Assembly (NCBI RefSeq): GCF_009911645.1 | Contig: NZ_QWKI01000041.1 | Span: forward strand, 1 to 64,000 | Source of the DNA: Pseudoflavonifractor sp. 60 | Lineage (GTDB): Bacteria; Bacillota; Clostridia; Oscillospirales; Oscillospiraceae | DNA length: 64,000 nt | Direction of reading: 5' to 3' | Part shown: positions 52,273 through 61,396 of the stretch, piece after piece | Numbering within the stretch: the stretch's first letter is position 1 | Layout: every line of letters begins with the position of its first letter | Made by a program: the position numbers and the translations under genes | Notes under the pieces: generated by a model | What the model was told of the DNA's origin: nothing | Seen by the model: only the letters and a program-made list of their open reading frames with translations | Database searches by the model: none

Positions 52273-52481
52273 ATCACCCCACCTCCCAAGCACATTATAT
52301 CATGGCCTGTTGAAATACGCAACTAATCCGGCATCCACTATCTATCAGGAACTTCCAAGTTTTTTGAAGTACATCCGTCATTTGTAACGCATAAACCGCT
52401 CAGAGGGGGCTTGCCTATGCAACAAGCCCCCTCTGATACCTACATCCTACTATCAGCGCAACTGCCCGGATTCTGTACCTA

Positions 52482-52868
52482 TTATGTATAAATTAACTCG
52501 TTTCTGATAATTTCCTCGGCTTGGCTGACAATACTGTTCATGGCTTTTATCCATTCCCACTGCGACCGCCGCTTCAAGTCCTCGGTTACGCCCCCGGCAG
52601 AGGCCATCTGCTTAATGATAAGCTGGCAGTGATCCCGCGCTTGCTCATTGAGGTCAGCAAGGTAGGAGTGCAATTTGCCAATCAAAATCAGGTGGTTGAG
52701 CAGAAGCGGATTTGTTTCTGCCAAGTAAGCCCGGTGCATCCGCCCCCACTTCCCGATGGGGCGGTCATCGACCACTGGCAATTTGATTGCCGGGATGTAG
52801 TAGTCCCCAGCAAGGATGTAATCAAGGCCGTTTGCCTCGTCATGGATTCTCGGTTTTAATTCGTCCAT
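52482..52868 (-). CDS. tnpV: Transposon-encoded protein TnpV
   Basis: A 128-aa TnpV-family protein (PRIHDEANGLDYILAGDYYIPAI, then WGRMHRAYLAE and EWIKAMNSIVSQAEEIIRNELIY). These accompany large serine recombinases in clostridial transposons; the role is unknown. The start is ATG 52868; the frame is open to 52997 but without a site. It lies just upstream of the AT-rich cassette and downstream of a recombinase relic. Confidence 0.82.
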   Translation of the reverse strand: MDELKPRIHDEANGLDYILAGDYYIPAIKLPVVDDRPIGKWGRMHRAYLAETNPLLLNHLILIGKLHSYLADLNEQARDHCQLIIKQMASAGGVTEDLKRRSQWEWIKAMNSIVSQAEEIIRNELIYT

Positions 52869-53000
52869 TGCGTTACCCCCGTTATTTTTGGTAGCCGCTA
52901 CTGTTAATACAGATTCGGCATAAGGTAGTTTCTGTCTGCGGTACAAATCAGCTTTGTCAGAGGTAACAGGGATGCTATGTCCTGCGTGTAGTGTCATTCT

Positions 53001-53186
53001 TTATGAGAGGGTGGCATTAAACAGGTTTTTCATGGAAACGACCAGGTGATCTGAGGAAGTTTCCTTGATATTATCATAAATGTCCAGAATCGCAATGAAT
53101 CGGATGTTTTGACTGGTAAATTGCCGAAGGTATTTTCCTACGTCAACATGCTCACGCCCGAAACGGGACAGGTCTCTTTGTGTCAA
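53001..53186 (-). pseudogene. Serine recombinase relic
   Basis: About 60 residues matching the middle of a catalytic domain (RDLSRFGREHVDVGKYLRQF, then IRFIAILDIYDN and DHLVVSMKNLFNA). The start with the nucleophile serine and everything after the catalytic domain are absent. Probably left by an insertion or recombination event between the defence cassette and the triple recombinase operon. Confidence 0.8.
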
Positions 53187-53205
53187 CTAAACACCAAATT
53201 TTTTA

Positions 53206-53257
53206 CGGATGCCAGAGGCGGCCAACAGGTCTTTCCCAGACCGCCCCCCGGCATCCG
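53206..53257. terminator. Hairpin after the triple recombinase operon
   Basis: CGGATGCC and GGCATCCG flank an inner GGTCT/AGACC stem. On the minus strand the run after it is A/T-rich but not a pure T tract, so termination is likely but not certain. Confidence 0.5.
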
Positions 53258-53282
53258 CTTTATCGTGAGGTAGAAACCTTTA

Positions 53283-54878
53283 TCAGTTGTCATGTCCCTG
53301 CATATCAAACACATCCCGGAACTTCCAGACGATCTCGATCTCGGTGGAAGAGGACACCAGCACTTCCTTGATGAATGTCTGCGCCAGTTCCGCCGTCAGT
53401 TCTGTTGCTCCGGCAAAAGAAGTGAACACATCATCCTCCTGCGCCTTGTCCTGAAAGGCCAGATGCTCCAGTTCAGATAAAAGCTGTTCCTGCGCCTCCT
53501 GTTCGGCTTTGGCGGCGGCGAGTTTGCCGTCAATGTCCGCCCGCTGTCTCAGGTAGGCGTCCTTTGCCAGCGTCCCGCCGCTGTAATCCTCGTAGGCCCG
53601 GAACTTCTCCTGCCTGTACCGTTCCTGCTGCTGTTCCAGCTTTTGAAGCTCCGCAACACAGGCGGCGATACGCTCCTTGCGGGTCAGCATCAGGGAGGTC
53701 TTCTGCTTTTTCCGTTCCTGACACATCGCCAGCATCTGCATGACCGCCCGGAAGATGATGCCCTCGATCTCCTTCTCGGAGAACAGCTTTCCCTTCGGGC
53801 AATCGCTGTTCTCATCCGCCTTGCTCTTGGTGCATCGGTAGTAGTATCCCGCCGTACTGTGGAAACGGCTCAATGTCCGATGGCAGTTGCCGCATTTGAG
53901 AAGCCCTTTCAGCGGATACTCCTGTGATGTCCCTTTGGCCCGCCTCGGCCTCTGCCGGATGATCTCCTGCGCCCGGTCGAAGTCCGCCCTGCTGATGATG
54001 GCGTCATGCGCCCCCTCATAGATGATCCAGTCGGACTTATCCTGCGGGACGGTCCGCTTTTCATGGAGGCCGGCCTTGTACCGCTTGCGCCCCACCAAGG
54101 CCCCGGTGTACTCATACTGGTGGAGGATGTTCAGCACCGTGGCCGCCGTCCAGCCGTTCTTTTCGGAGGCTTTGCGGAACCGTCCACTCCCCGGATTTTT
54201 CTGCCGGAAATAGGCGCCGGGGGTAAGAATGCCCTCACTGTTTAACTGGCGGGCAATAGCGGTACTGCCCATCCCCTGCAAAGTCATATCGAAGATGCGC
54301 CGCACCACCGCCGCCGAGTCCCCGTCTATCACCAGCTTGTTCCGGACCGTGGGATGGAACTGAAAGCCATAGGGAGCGAAGCTGCCTATGTATTTGCCCT
54401 GCTTCATCATGATGATCTTTGCCGTGGTGGTCTTGACGGACAGGTCCTTGCTGTACGCCTCATAGATGATGTTCCGCAGGACCACATCCATGCCGGAGGT
54501 CATGCCCTTGTAATCATCGCTGTCGTAGCCGTCATTGACGGAGAGGTAGCGGACGCCGAGGAAGGGAAAGACGCACTCCAGATAGTTGCCCATCTGGGTA
54601 TAGTCCCGATGGCATCTGGAAAAATCCTTCATCACCATCACATTGATGGCCCCGGTGCGAAGCTCCTTCATCAGCGCCTGGAACTGCGGGCGGTCCGTGT
54701 TGGTCCCGGTGTACCCATCGTCCACGAACTCCGTCCGGGGCGCTGTTTTCAGTTGGGGATGGCGGTCTAAAAACTGATGGATCAGCTCCCGCTGGTTGCC
54801 GATGCTGTCGCTCTCGGCCTTTCCGTCCCCGTCCGCCAGGGAAAGGCGGATATAAATGCCCACCCGGTAATCAGTCAT
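53283..54878 (-). CDS. Large serine recombinase, third of a triple operon
   Basis: A 531-aa recombinase. VGIYIRLSLADGDGKAESDSIGNQ carries the nucleophile Ser, and DFSRCHRDYTQMGNYLE follows. A recombinase domain spans about 160-275, a zinc ribbon is LLKCGNCHRTLSRF near 330, then coiled coil, ending with the EIEIVWKFRDVFD motif. It overlaps the gene upstream by 8 nt. Catalytic residues appear intact. Confidence 0.92.
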   Translation of the reverse strand: MTDYRVGIYIRLSLADGDGKAESDSIGNQRELIHQFLDRHPQLKTAPRTEFVDDGYTGTNTDRPQFQALMKELRTGAINVMVMKDFSRCHRDYTQMGNYLECVFPFLGVRYLSVNDGYDSDDYKGMTSGMDVVLRNIIYEAYSKDLSVKTTTAKIIMMKQGKYIGSFAPYGFQFHPTVRNKLVIDGDSAAVVRRIFDMTLQGMGSTAIARQLNSEGILTPGAYFRQKNPGSGRFRKASEKNGWTAATVLNILHQYEYTGALVGRKRYKAGLHEKRTVPQDKSDWIIYEGAHDAIISRADFDRAQEIIRQRPRRAKGTSQEYPLKGLLKCGNCHRTLSRFHSTAGYYYRCTKSKADENSDCPKGKLFSEKEIEGIIFRAVMQMLAMCQERKKQKTSLMLTRKERIAACVAELQKLEQQQERYRQEKFRAYEDYSGGTLAKDAYLRQRADIDGKLAAAKAEQEAQEQLLSELEHLAFQDKAQEDDVFTSFAGATELTAELAQTFIKEVLVSSSTEIEIVWKFRDVFDMQGHDN

Positions 54879-56589
54879 CGCCGCCCGCCTCCTTTATCTG
54901 CTCCACGCACTCCAGCATGGCGTAAAATACATCGTTGTAGTTGAACACGACCTCGATACGGCCCCCGCCGTAGACAAGCACCTTCTCGATTATCGCGTCC
55001 ACAAGCTCCTGCGTCAATCCTGTCATCCCGGCAGCGCCCCGCATCATGGTGAGCCATTTGTTGTCCGGGGAGATGGACGCCAGGAACCGCTCCCGGCGCT
55101 CCACGGCCTCGTCCAAAAGCCGGTTCAGGGCTTCGTACTGCTCCTCATAGGTCTGCTTGGCAAAGGCGTATTCCTCCTCGTTCAGGATGCCCTCGACATA
55201 GCTCTCATACAGCCCCGCCCGTTTCTTTTTCAGGGCGTTCAGCCGGAGCTTGACGCTTGCCACCGCCGCCTTGTGCTTCTCCCGGACGCTTGCCTCGCCG
55301 GAGCCGCCCCGCATGGCAAGCAGGAGCTTCCCATAGTCCAGCGCCACCTGAAGCTGGTCCCGGATGGCGTTGAACACCTTCTCGTTGAGGGCGTCCTGCC
55401 GCATGGCGTGTTTGAAGCAGGTCCCATGCCCCCGCCTCATGTGGGTGCTGCAATCGTAGACCCCACGGAACACAACGCCCTTGCACTGGATACGCTGCCG
55501 CTTGTAGTACATCCGCTTTCCGCAGTCGGCGCAGAATATCTTCCCGGCAAAGAGGTCGATCATGCCCGCCCGGATGTCCGCCGACCACTCCATAGCCGTC
55601 TCCCGGTGGGCGCTGTCCTCCCGCATCTGCCGCTCCACCGCCTCAAAGTCCGAAATAGATACGATGGGTGGGTGTGCGTCAGGGACTACGATCCACTTGT
55701 CCGTTTCGGTGACGTGCTTTTTCAGCCCCTTGTAGAGCGCCGTCTCGGACTTCCCGCAGACCATCTCCCCAATGTACGCCCGGTTTTGCAGGATGCCCCG
55801 GATGGTGGAGGGACACCAGCCCTCGCCCTGGATGTTGCCGCCGCTCCGGGTGCCGGCCCTGCGCTTGTGCCGCTCCGGGCTTTCTATGCCCCCGGTTTTC
55901 AGCCGCTCAACGATGGTGTAGACCGATACCTCCTGCCGTTTCCACTCAAATATCTGCCGGACAACAGCGGCGGCTTCTTCATCCACCACATAGGCGGTCT
56001 TATCCCCGTTCCAGAGGTAGCCGTAGGGGAGGTTGCGGTTCCGAAAGTTCCCCGTCTCCATCTGCGCCCGGAGCGCCGTGGAGACCTTCTTGGAGATGTC
56101 CCGCGAATACATGGCGTTCACCAGATTTTGCAGGCTCACCGACAAGGACTCCATCGCGTTGCCGCAGGTAAAGTTGTCGAAGTTCTCCTTCACGGAGATG
56201 AACCGTGTCCCCAGCGCCGGGAAGATCTTCTCCAGATAGCTGCCGGTCTCCACATAGTCGCGCCCGAACCTGCTGAGATCACGGACCACGATGCACTGTA
56301 TCTTCCCCGTCCGCACATCGTCCATCAGGCGGTTCCACGCCGGACGGTCGAACACGGTCCCCGTCCTGCCGTTGTCCGAGTAGACCTCCGTGAGCCGGAG
56401 GTGGGGGCATCCGTCCAGATAGTCCTCGCAGACGGCGATCTGGTTTTGCAGGGAGTTCCCGTCATCGTCCTTGCCGCTGTTCTCCACCGAGAGGCGGGCA
56501 TAGATGGCGGTGGGGAGCGCCGCTGCCTCTTTTTTGACTTCTGCCACAGGCTTGCTCTGCGCCTGTGCTTTTCTGCTCTTTCGTGCCAT
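54871..56589 (-). CDS. Large serine recombinase, second of a triple operon
   Basis: A 572-aa recombinase with a basic N-terminal extension (ARKSRKAQAQSKPVAEVKK) before the catalytic start TAIYARLSVENSGKDDDGNSLQNQ. DLSRFGRDYVETGSYLE and the recombinase domain follow. The zinc motif is KIFCADCGKRMYYKR with CSTHMRRGHGTC, and the tail has EVVFNYNDVF. It overlaps the next gene and begins 14 nt after the previous one. Confidence 0.92.
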   Translation of the reverse strand: MARKSRKAQAQSKPVAEVKKEAAALPTAIYARLSVENSGKDDDGNSLQNQIAVCEDYLDGCPHLRLTEVYSDNGRTGTVFDRPAWNRLMDDVRTGKIQCIVVRDLSRFGRDYVETGSYLEKIFPALGTRFISVKENFDNFTCGNAMESLSVSLQNLVNAMYSRDISKKVSTALRAQMETGNFRNRNLPYGYLWNGDKTAYVVDEEAAAVVRQIFEWKRQEVSVYTIVERLKTGGIESPERHKRRAGTRSGGNIQGEGWCPSTIRGILQNRAYIGEMVCGKSETALYKGLKKHVTETDKWIVVPDAHPPIVSISDFEAVERQMREDSAHRETAMEWSADIRAGMIDLFAGKIFCADCGKRMYYKRQRIQCKGVVFRGVYDCSTHMRRGHGTCFKHAMRQDALNEKVFNAIRDQLQVALDYGKLLLAMRGGSGEASVREKHKAAVASVKLRLNALKKKRAGLYESYVEGILNEEEYAFAKQTYEEQYEALNRLLDEAVERRERFLASISPDNKWLTMMRGAAGMTGLTQELVDAIIEKVLVYGGGRIEVVFNYNDVFYAMLECVEQIKEAGGDD

Positions 56590-56603
56590 TTTCTCTCTCC
56601 CTC

Positions 56604-58238
56604 TCAGCCCACTGCCGGAAGCGGACAGTCCTTGTAGTTTTTCGCCATCTCCATCGCCCTGGCGAACTCATCCCGATACCGAAAGGCGATCTCCACCTTT
56701 TTGCCCTCATAGATGAATATCTTATCCACCAGAGCCAGCAGGAGGCGGCGGTCAAGCTCCTGCACATTCTCATACTGTGCAAAGACCTGTACCCATGCCC
56801 GGTTCTGGCTGCCCATCGCGGCGGCATCCTGCTGTTCCCGTTTCAGCCGTTTTACAGCCTCCTGCTTCTCCTCGATCAGCCCCCGGTAGTTCTCCCGGAA
56901 GTCGGTGTACTCCGCCTTGTTGATGATGCCCTCCACGAAGTTCTCATACAGGCCCAGCTCCAGCTTCTTGTACCGCTGTATCTCCTCCTCCAGGCGGGTC
57001 ATCTGCGCCTCGTAGCTGAACACCCTGCGGTCCCGCTGGGGGAGGGTGTCTATAAACCGCAGTACCCTGTCGAGGTGAAGCACCACCTCTATCTGGTCGT
57101 GGATGGCATGGAACACGATCTCGGTCAGCTTCGCCTCACTGAAAGAGTGGGGGCTGCACTGGTGGGTGCGCTTGTTGTTGCCGCAGTTGTAGTAGACATA
57201 CGCCTTGCCTTTCACCTTCTGCGTCTTTCGGACCATAGCATCCTGACAGTCCCCGCAGAACAGGTAGCCGGAGAACAGGTCGTGCCTGTCGCTGTCCCCG
57301 GCACAGCGCATATCCCGGCGCATCAGCTCCGCCACCGCCTCAAAGTCTGTGCAGGAGATGATCGGCTCATGGGCGTTCTCTACCCGCACCCAGTCGGCCT
57401 CATCCTTGGGGCGCGTCACCCGGACCTTGTGGTTCGGCGTTCCCCGCCGCCCCTGGATGAGTACCCCGGTGTAGACGATGTTGGAGAGTATCCGCTTGAC
57501 GGTCACATACTCCCATTCCGGCCTCTCCTTTGTGCGGAAAGCCGTCTCAAAGCGGACCCCCTGCATCCGTTTATACTCCATCGGTGTAGGGATGTTACTG
57601 GTGTTGAGCCTCCGGGCAATTTTCAGGATGGGGAAACCGTCCTTATACATCCCGAAAATGAGGGTAACGACCTCAGCGGCGTCATCGTCCACCAGCAGGC
57701 GGTTCTTGTCCTGCGGGGCTTTCCGATACCCGAAGGGGACGAAGCTGCCAACATACTCACCCTTCTTGCGCTTGACTTCCAGGCTGGTGCGTATCTTGAT
57801 GGATATGTCCCGGCAGTAGATGTCATTTACCAGGTTCTTGAAGGGAAGGGTGATGACATCGGTGCTGCTTCCGGGCGCCATGCTGTCGTAGTTGTCGTTG
57901 ATGGCGATATAGCGGATGCCCATCGCCGGGAAGATTTTTTCCAGGTAGTTCCCGGCGTCGATATAGTTCCGAGAGAACCTGCTGAGGTCTTTGCTGACGG
58001 CGCAGTCGATACGCCCGGAACGCATATCCTGGATCATCCTCTGAAAGCCGGGACGGTCCGTGTTGCTGCCGGTCTCCCCATCGTCAATGTAGGTATCCAC
58101 CAGATCAAGGTCGTCGTGGCTCTCTATGTAAGCCAGACAGATGGCCCGCTGGCTTTGGATGCTGTTGGACTCCAGCCGGTCAGCATCCTCTCTGGATAAC
58201 CGGGCATAGATGCCGGTCTTATAGATTTTGTTGGACAT
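56604..58238 (-). CDS. Large serine recombinase, first of a triple operon
   Basis: A 544-aa recombinase. TGIYARLSREDADRLESNSIQSQ holds the nucleophile Ser, followed by DLSRFSRNYIDAGNYLE. The zinc ribbon is YLFCGDCQDAMVRKT with YYNCGNN. The tail motif is KVEIAFRYRDEF. ATG 58238 has AGGAGGTT upstream; the frame extends to 58427 without a site. Three adjacent recombinases suggest that insertion and excision need more than one, as in SCC ccrAB systems. Confidence 0.92.
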   Translation of the reverse strand: MSNKIYKTGIYARLSREDADRLESNSIQSQRAICLAYIESHDDLDLVDTYIDDGETGSNTDRPGFQRMIQDMRSGRIDCAVSKDLSRFSRNYIDAGNYLEKIFPAMGIRYIAINDNYDSMAPGSSTDVITLPFKNLVNDIYCRDISIKIRTSLEVKRKKGEYVGSFVPFGYRKAPQDKNRLLVDDDAAEVVTLIFGMYKDGFPILKIARRLNTSNIPTPMEYKRMQGVRFETAFRTKERPEWEYVTVKRILSNIVYTGVLIQGRRGTPNHKVRVTRPKDEADWVRVENAHEPIISCTDFEAVAELMRRDMRCAGDSDRHDLFSGYLFCGDCQDAMVRKTQKVKGKAYVYYNCGNNKRTHQCSPHSFSEAKLTEIVFHAIHDQIEVVLHLDRVLRFIDTLPQRDRRVFSYEAQMTRLEEEIQRYKKLELGLYENFVEGIINKAEYTDFRENYRGLIEEKQEAVKRLKREQQDAAAMGSQNRAWVQVFAQYENVQELDRRLLLALVDKIFIYEGKKVEIAFRYRDEFARAMEMAKNYKDCPLPAVG

Positions 58239-58386
58239 TGTGAACCTCCTTGTCGTCTGTCTGTCAGAAAACCGAAGGCCCCTGTCCCGTATGGGAACGG
58301 AACACAAGGCCGCTGGCCCTGTGATGCGGTTCCTTTTTTTGACCCAGACACATTGTAGCGCCGGGCCGCCCTGTTTGTTAAGGATG

Positions 58387-58626
58387 TCAGGCCCCGGCAA
58401 GGTAGAGGGAGTTGATGCGCTCCTCAATGGTCTCGCCCCTGTCCGCGAAGCTCAGCTTCACCACCACCCCGCCGTCCAGATAGACATAGGGGTTGCCGAG
58501 CTGCTCGATCCACGCCCGGATGCGCTCCTCGGTGGAGGCCTCCGGGTCGATGTGGACCGTACTGCGGTCGCGGAGCGCCGCCTTATCCACCTTGCGGAGG
58601 TCGATATCCTTCATCGCCTCTGTCAT
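58387..58626 (-). CDS. DUF6870-like small protein
   Basis: A 79-aa acidic protein (DLRKVDKAALRDRSTVHID, then ERIRAWIEQLGNPYVYLDGGVVVKLSFAD). The pattern fits the DUF6870 family found in clostridial mobile elements. GGAGGTGTTG lies upstream of ATG 58626. Function unknown. Confidence 0.7.
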   Translation of the reverse strand: MTEAMKDIDLRKVDKAALRDRSTVHIDPEASTEERIRAWIEQLGNPYVYLDGGVVVKLSFADRGETIEERINSLYLAGA

Positions 58627-58732
58627 GGCAACACCTCCAGTTCCCTGAAAGAACTTTTCAGCCTTTCAACATCTTATGGGAGGGACAGGCCCGAAAATGA
58701 CAACGATCTGCCCCGATATGGAGCAGGCCGCC

Positions 58733-59638
58733 CTATCTGTCCCCGCCCAGCTTCTTCACCGGCTCATAGTCCGCGAAACGCTCCACGGTGCGGAATATCC
58801 GCTTGTTGTTCACCCACCGCTGGAGATGCCTCGTGACGGGCGGCGCCGTTGGCCGCTCATAGACCATCACATAGGGGTCGTACCCCATGTGGCGCAGGGT
58901 GTCCACCCGGTAAAGGTCCTGCTCGTGGGTGCTGTTGTAGTTCGTCAGCACATAGACCCGCTTGCGGCGGAAGTCCCTGATCTTGGACAATTCCGAGAAC
59001 CGCTGGAAACAGCCGGTCAGGTCAACATTGGGATTATCCCACGCGAAATGGATGGTTTTCGTGCGGACCCTGTTCAGGAGCGCCGCGTTGTCCGGCGTGA
59101 TGAGGCGGATGTCCAGCCCCTGGGAGAAGTCCACCAGGGCGCGGCTTTCGGCAAGCTGCCCGATCAGCCGCTCATGGTCCGGGCAGGCCAGCAGATTGGC
59201 GTCCATCAGCTTGATCTCCCTCTGTCCCTCCCAGAACTCGGACAGGTCCGCCACATGGACGCTCTCTGCGCCCTCCTTGCCGGACACCAGGCAGAAGCCG
59301 CAGCGGTTGGGGCAGCCCCTCGTCAGGAAGCCGTAGGCCGTGTCCGGGAACTGCGGGTAGAGGCCGTAGTCGGGGCGGGTATGCTCCACGGCGTCCGGCA
59401 GGTCAGGCCCCGAACCGTAGCCGGTGCCGCCGCAGACCAGCTCATCGGCGTTGGTTACGGCGATCCTGTCCTTGGAGTAGGTGTCCGTGAACACCCGGCT
59501 CTTATAAACGAGGTCATACCGTCCCGACCGCGTCCACCACTCCACATCGTCCCCCTGGGCCTTGTGGCAGGCGGACAGCTTCATCAGGCACAGGTTTGGC
59601 CACCGATGGCTGTCCACATCAATAAGCCCGATCTTCAA
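58733..59638 (-). CDS. Radical SAM protein encoded by the mobile element
   Basis: A 301-aa protein. The [4Fe-4S] motif CxxxCxxC is in TRGCPNRCGFCLVSG near residues 105-119. The N-terminal 90 residues resemble a Rossmann-like B12-binding-type domain without an obvious cobalamin motif. After the cluster come KLMDANLLACPDH and ALVDFSQGLDIRLI, as in MiaB/HemN-type barrels. The substrate is unknown; such genes occur in phages and elements. GGAGGTGGG precedes ATG 59638. It lies between the DUF6870-like gene and a ParB-like gene. Confidence 0.75.
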   Translation of the reverse strand: MKIGLIDVDSHRWPNLCLMKLSACHKAQGDDVEWWTRSGRYDLVYKSRVFTDTYSKDRIAVTNADELVCGGTGYGSGPDLPDAVEHTRPDYGLYPQFPDTAYGFLTRGCPNRCGFCLVSGKEGAESVHVADLSEFWEGQREIKLMDANLLACPDHERLIGQLAESRALVDFSQGLDIRLITPDNAALLNRVRTKTIHFAWDNPNVDLTGCFQRFSELSKIRDFRRKRVYVLTNYNSTHEQDLYRVDTLRHMGYDPYVMVYERPTAPPVTRHLQRWVNNKRIFRTVERFADYEPVKKLGGDR

Positions 59639-59705
59639 AAGCCCACCTCCTTGTGGAATAGCAGGGAGCGCCCGCCCCGGAGGGCAGACGCTCCCATCAA
59701 CTGTC

Positions 59706-60485
59706 TCAGAACTTCATGGGCAGGGCGGCCTTTGCGCTGGAGCCGTTGTAGATGCGGTACACCTGGTAGAGATACCGCTTGTATCCCGGCAGGCTGGTCA
59801 TGGCCCGTCCCTCCCGGAAGATCACCACCGGGTCCATCTGGCGCAGCCGCGTCACCAGCCGTTTGCGGCTGTACTCCCCGTGGTACAGGTCCACGAACTC
59901 CACCACGCCCTGCACCGTCTCCGCCCGGAGGGAGTCCGGGGCGCCCTTCCAGGCGTCCACAATGGACTGCATCGCCTCCCGGTAGATACCGTTGCCCACT
60001 TTTTTGTAAAGCTCAAAGGCGGTGCTGATGCAGGCCAGCCGCTTCGCGCCCCTGGTCTGCTTGTAGTCCACCCAGAGGCCCACGGCCTCCGTTGCTTTCA
60101 GGAACGCCATCGCGTCCTCATCGCCGCCGTAGACCAGCGCCCGGAACCTCGCCCCGGCGGTCAGGCTGGCGGACGCGCCCGTCTGCTGGGCGAACAGCAG
60201 CGCCTCATCGCTCTCGGTCAGGCCGTAGAACACCTTGCAGCGGATGGGCAGGTCCTTCCCGCCGTTCAGGAACTTCCGGGCGGCGATGGTGTGCTGGCCG
60301 TCAAAGACATAGTAGCGCCCGTTCCGGCTGCTGACCTTCGGCTCGTTGGCGATGCGCTCATCGAACTCGGCGGCGATCCTGCGGACCCGGTCCTCGTTCA
60401 GTTCACGCTGGTAAGTAGTGCGGGGGATCTTCAGCTCCGCGCTGTTGATGGGAAGCTCCCGGCAAAAAAGGTCCTTGCTGTTCAT
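59706..60485 (-). CDS. ParB/Srx-like domain protein (DUF6551 type)
   Basis: A 259-aa protein. The N-terminal 90 residues have a ParB-like fold pattern (PRTTYQRELNEDRVRRIAAEFDE, then YYVFDGQHTIAARKFL), as in DUF6551. The rest is helical with no HTH recognised. ATG 60485 overlaps the stop of the upstream ParB-like gene by 4 nt. Likely a partition, plasmid-maintenance or regulatory role in the excised element. Confidence 0.78.
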   Translation of the reverse strand: MNSKDLFCRELPINSAELKIPRTTYQRELNEDRVRRIAAEFDERIANEPKVSSRNGRYYVFDGQHTIAARKFLNGGKDLPIRCKVFYGLTESDEALLFAQQTGASASLTAGARFRALVYGGDEDAMAFLKATEAVGLWVDYKQTRGAKRLACISTAFELYKKVGNGIYREAMQSIVDAWKGAPDSLRAETVQGVVEFVDLYHGEYSRKRLVTRLRQMDPVVIFREGRAMTSLPGYKRYLYQVYRIYNGSSAKAALPMKF

Positions 60486-61396
60486 TCTGTGCGTCCTCCT
60501 TCGATGTCTGTGATATACTGCTTCATTTTCTGCATGATCTGGATGAGTTCCTGCCTGTAATGGCCGTCCGACAAAAGCCGGGGATATTCCTGAAAGATGC
60601 GGTCAAAAAGCTCCATGAACGATACGATCTCGCCATCCAGGGAACAGAGTACATTCTCCTCGGTGCTGGGGGCCTTGTCCCGCTCCATCTCAGCCGATAT
60701 TTCCGCGATCTTCTGCATCTCGGCTTTTCTTGAAGCGGCTGGCGGGGCTTTGTGGTAAGCGGGGCGGGGCTTCTTGTCCCTGTCATCCTTGGATTTCTTC
60801 AAGTCAGCGGCCAGTCTGGGGCGTTCCTCCGGGGCGGCTTTTGCAACTGCGGCCACTGCTGTCTCCGTGGGCTTGATCGCTCCCGTGAGTATCTCCTGCT
60901 TGATGCCGGGAAGGGCTTCTTCGGCGGCATCCACACCCTGGGCATACCAGCCAGCACGCATGACATAACTCTCGCTGGTGCTGGTATCATTCGCTATCTG
61001 AGCGCGGGTTTTGTGGGAGGAGGGCAACGGTTCATTTTGAACCGTTGCTACCCGTTCACCGCCATGCGCCATCTTCTCCGCTTCATACCTCTGCCCAATC
61101 AGGTATTTCTTTTGCTGGGGCGTCAGGTTCCGCCTGCCAAGCTGGTGTTTGCATATCCACGAAAGAGCTTCATAGCGGTTGTCAAAAGACATCTTGTGGA
61201 CCGCATAGGTCAGCTCCGGGTGCTTCTGGATGATCTCATAGCGGTTGTGGCCGTCCAGGATCGTGCCGTCCCAGACGATGAGCGGCGAAAAGACCGCCCC
61301 GTCAGACAGGATGTTCTCCTCCAAAAGGGTGAACTCGTCCTCCGTCAGTGGCGGTATCTTGTCCCGGAACTCCGGGTCGATGATGAGCCTGTCCAT
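60482..61396 (-). CDS. ParB-like partition/replication protein
   Basis: A 304-aa protein. A ParB N-domain is visible (PPLTEDEFTLLEENILSDG, then PLIVWDGTILDGHNRYEII, residues 15-58). A helical region follows with RRNLTPQQKKYLIGQRYE and an HTH-like KTRAQIANDTSTSESYVMRA near 130-150. The C-terminal third is charged. ATG 61396 overlaps the MazF stop. With the next gene it may form a two-protein partition or licensing module. Confidence 0.82.
   Translation of the reverse strand: MDRLIIDPEFRDKIPPLTEDEFTLLEENILSDGAVFSPLIVWDGTILDGHNRYEIIQKHPELTYAVHKMSFDNRYEALSWICKHQLGRRNLTPQQKKYLIGQRYEAEKMAHGGERVATVQNEPLPSSHKTRAQIANDTSTSESYVMRAGWYAQGVDAAEEALPGIKQEILTGAIKPTETAVAAVAKAAPEERPRLAADLKKSKDDRDKKPRPAYHKAPPAASRKAEMQKIAEISAEMERDKAPSTEENVLCSLDGEIVSFMELFDRIFQEYPRLLSDGHYRQELIQIMQKMKQYITDIEGGRTE

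Noticed and set aside
55273-56637. Long plus-strand ORFs (55273-56637 and 56565-58199) opposite the triple recombinases
   Set aside because: Shadow frames of GC-rich recombinase genes with no domain content.
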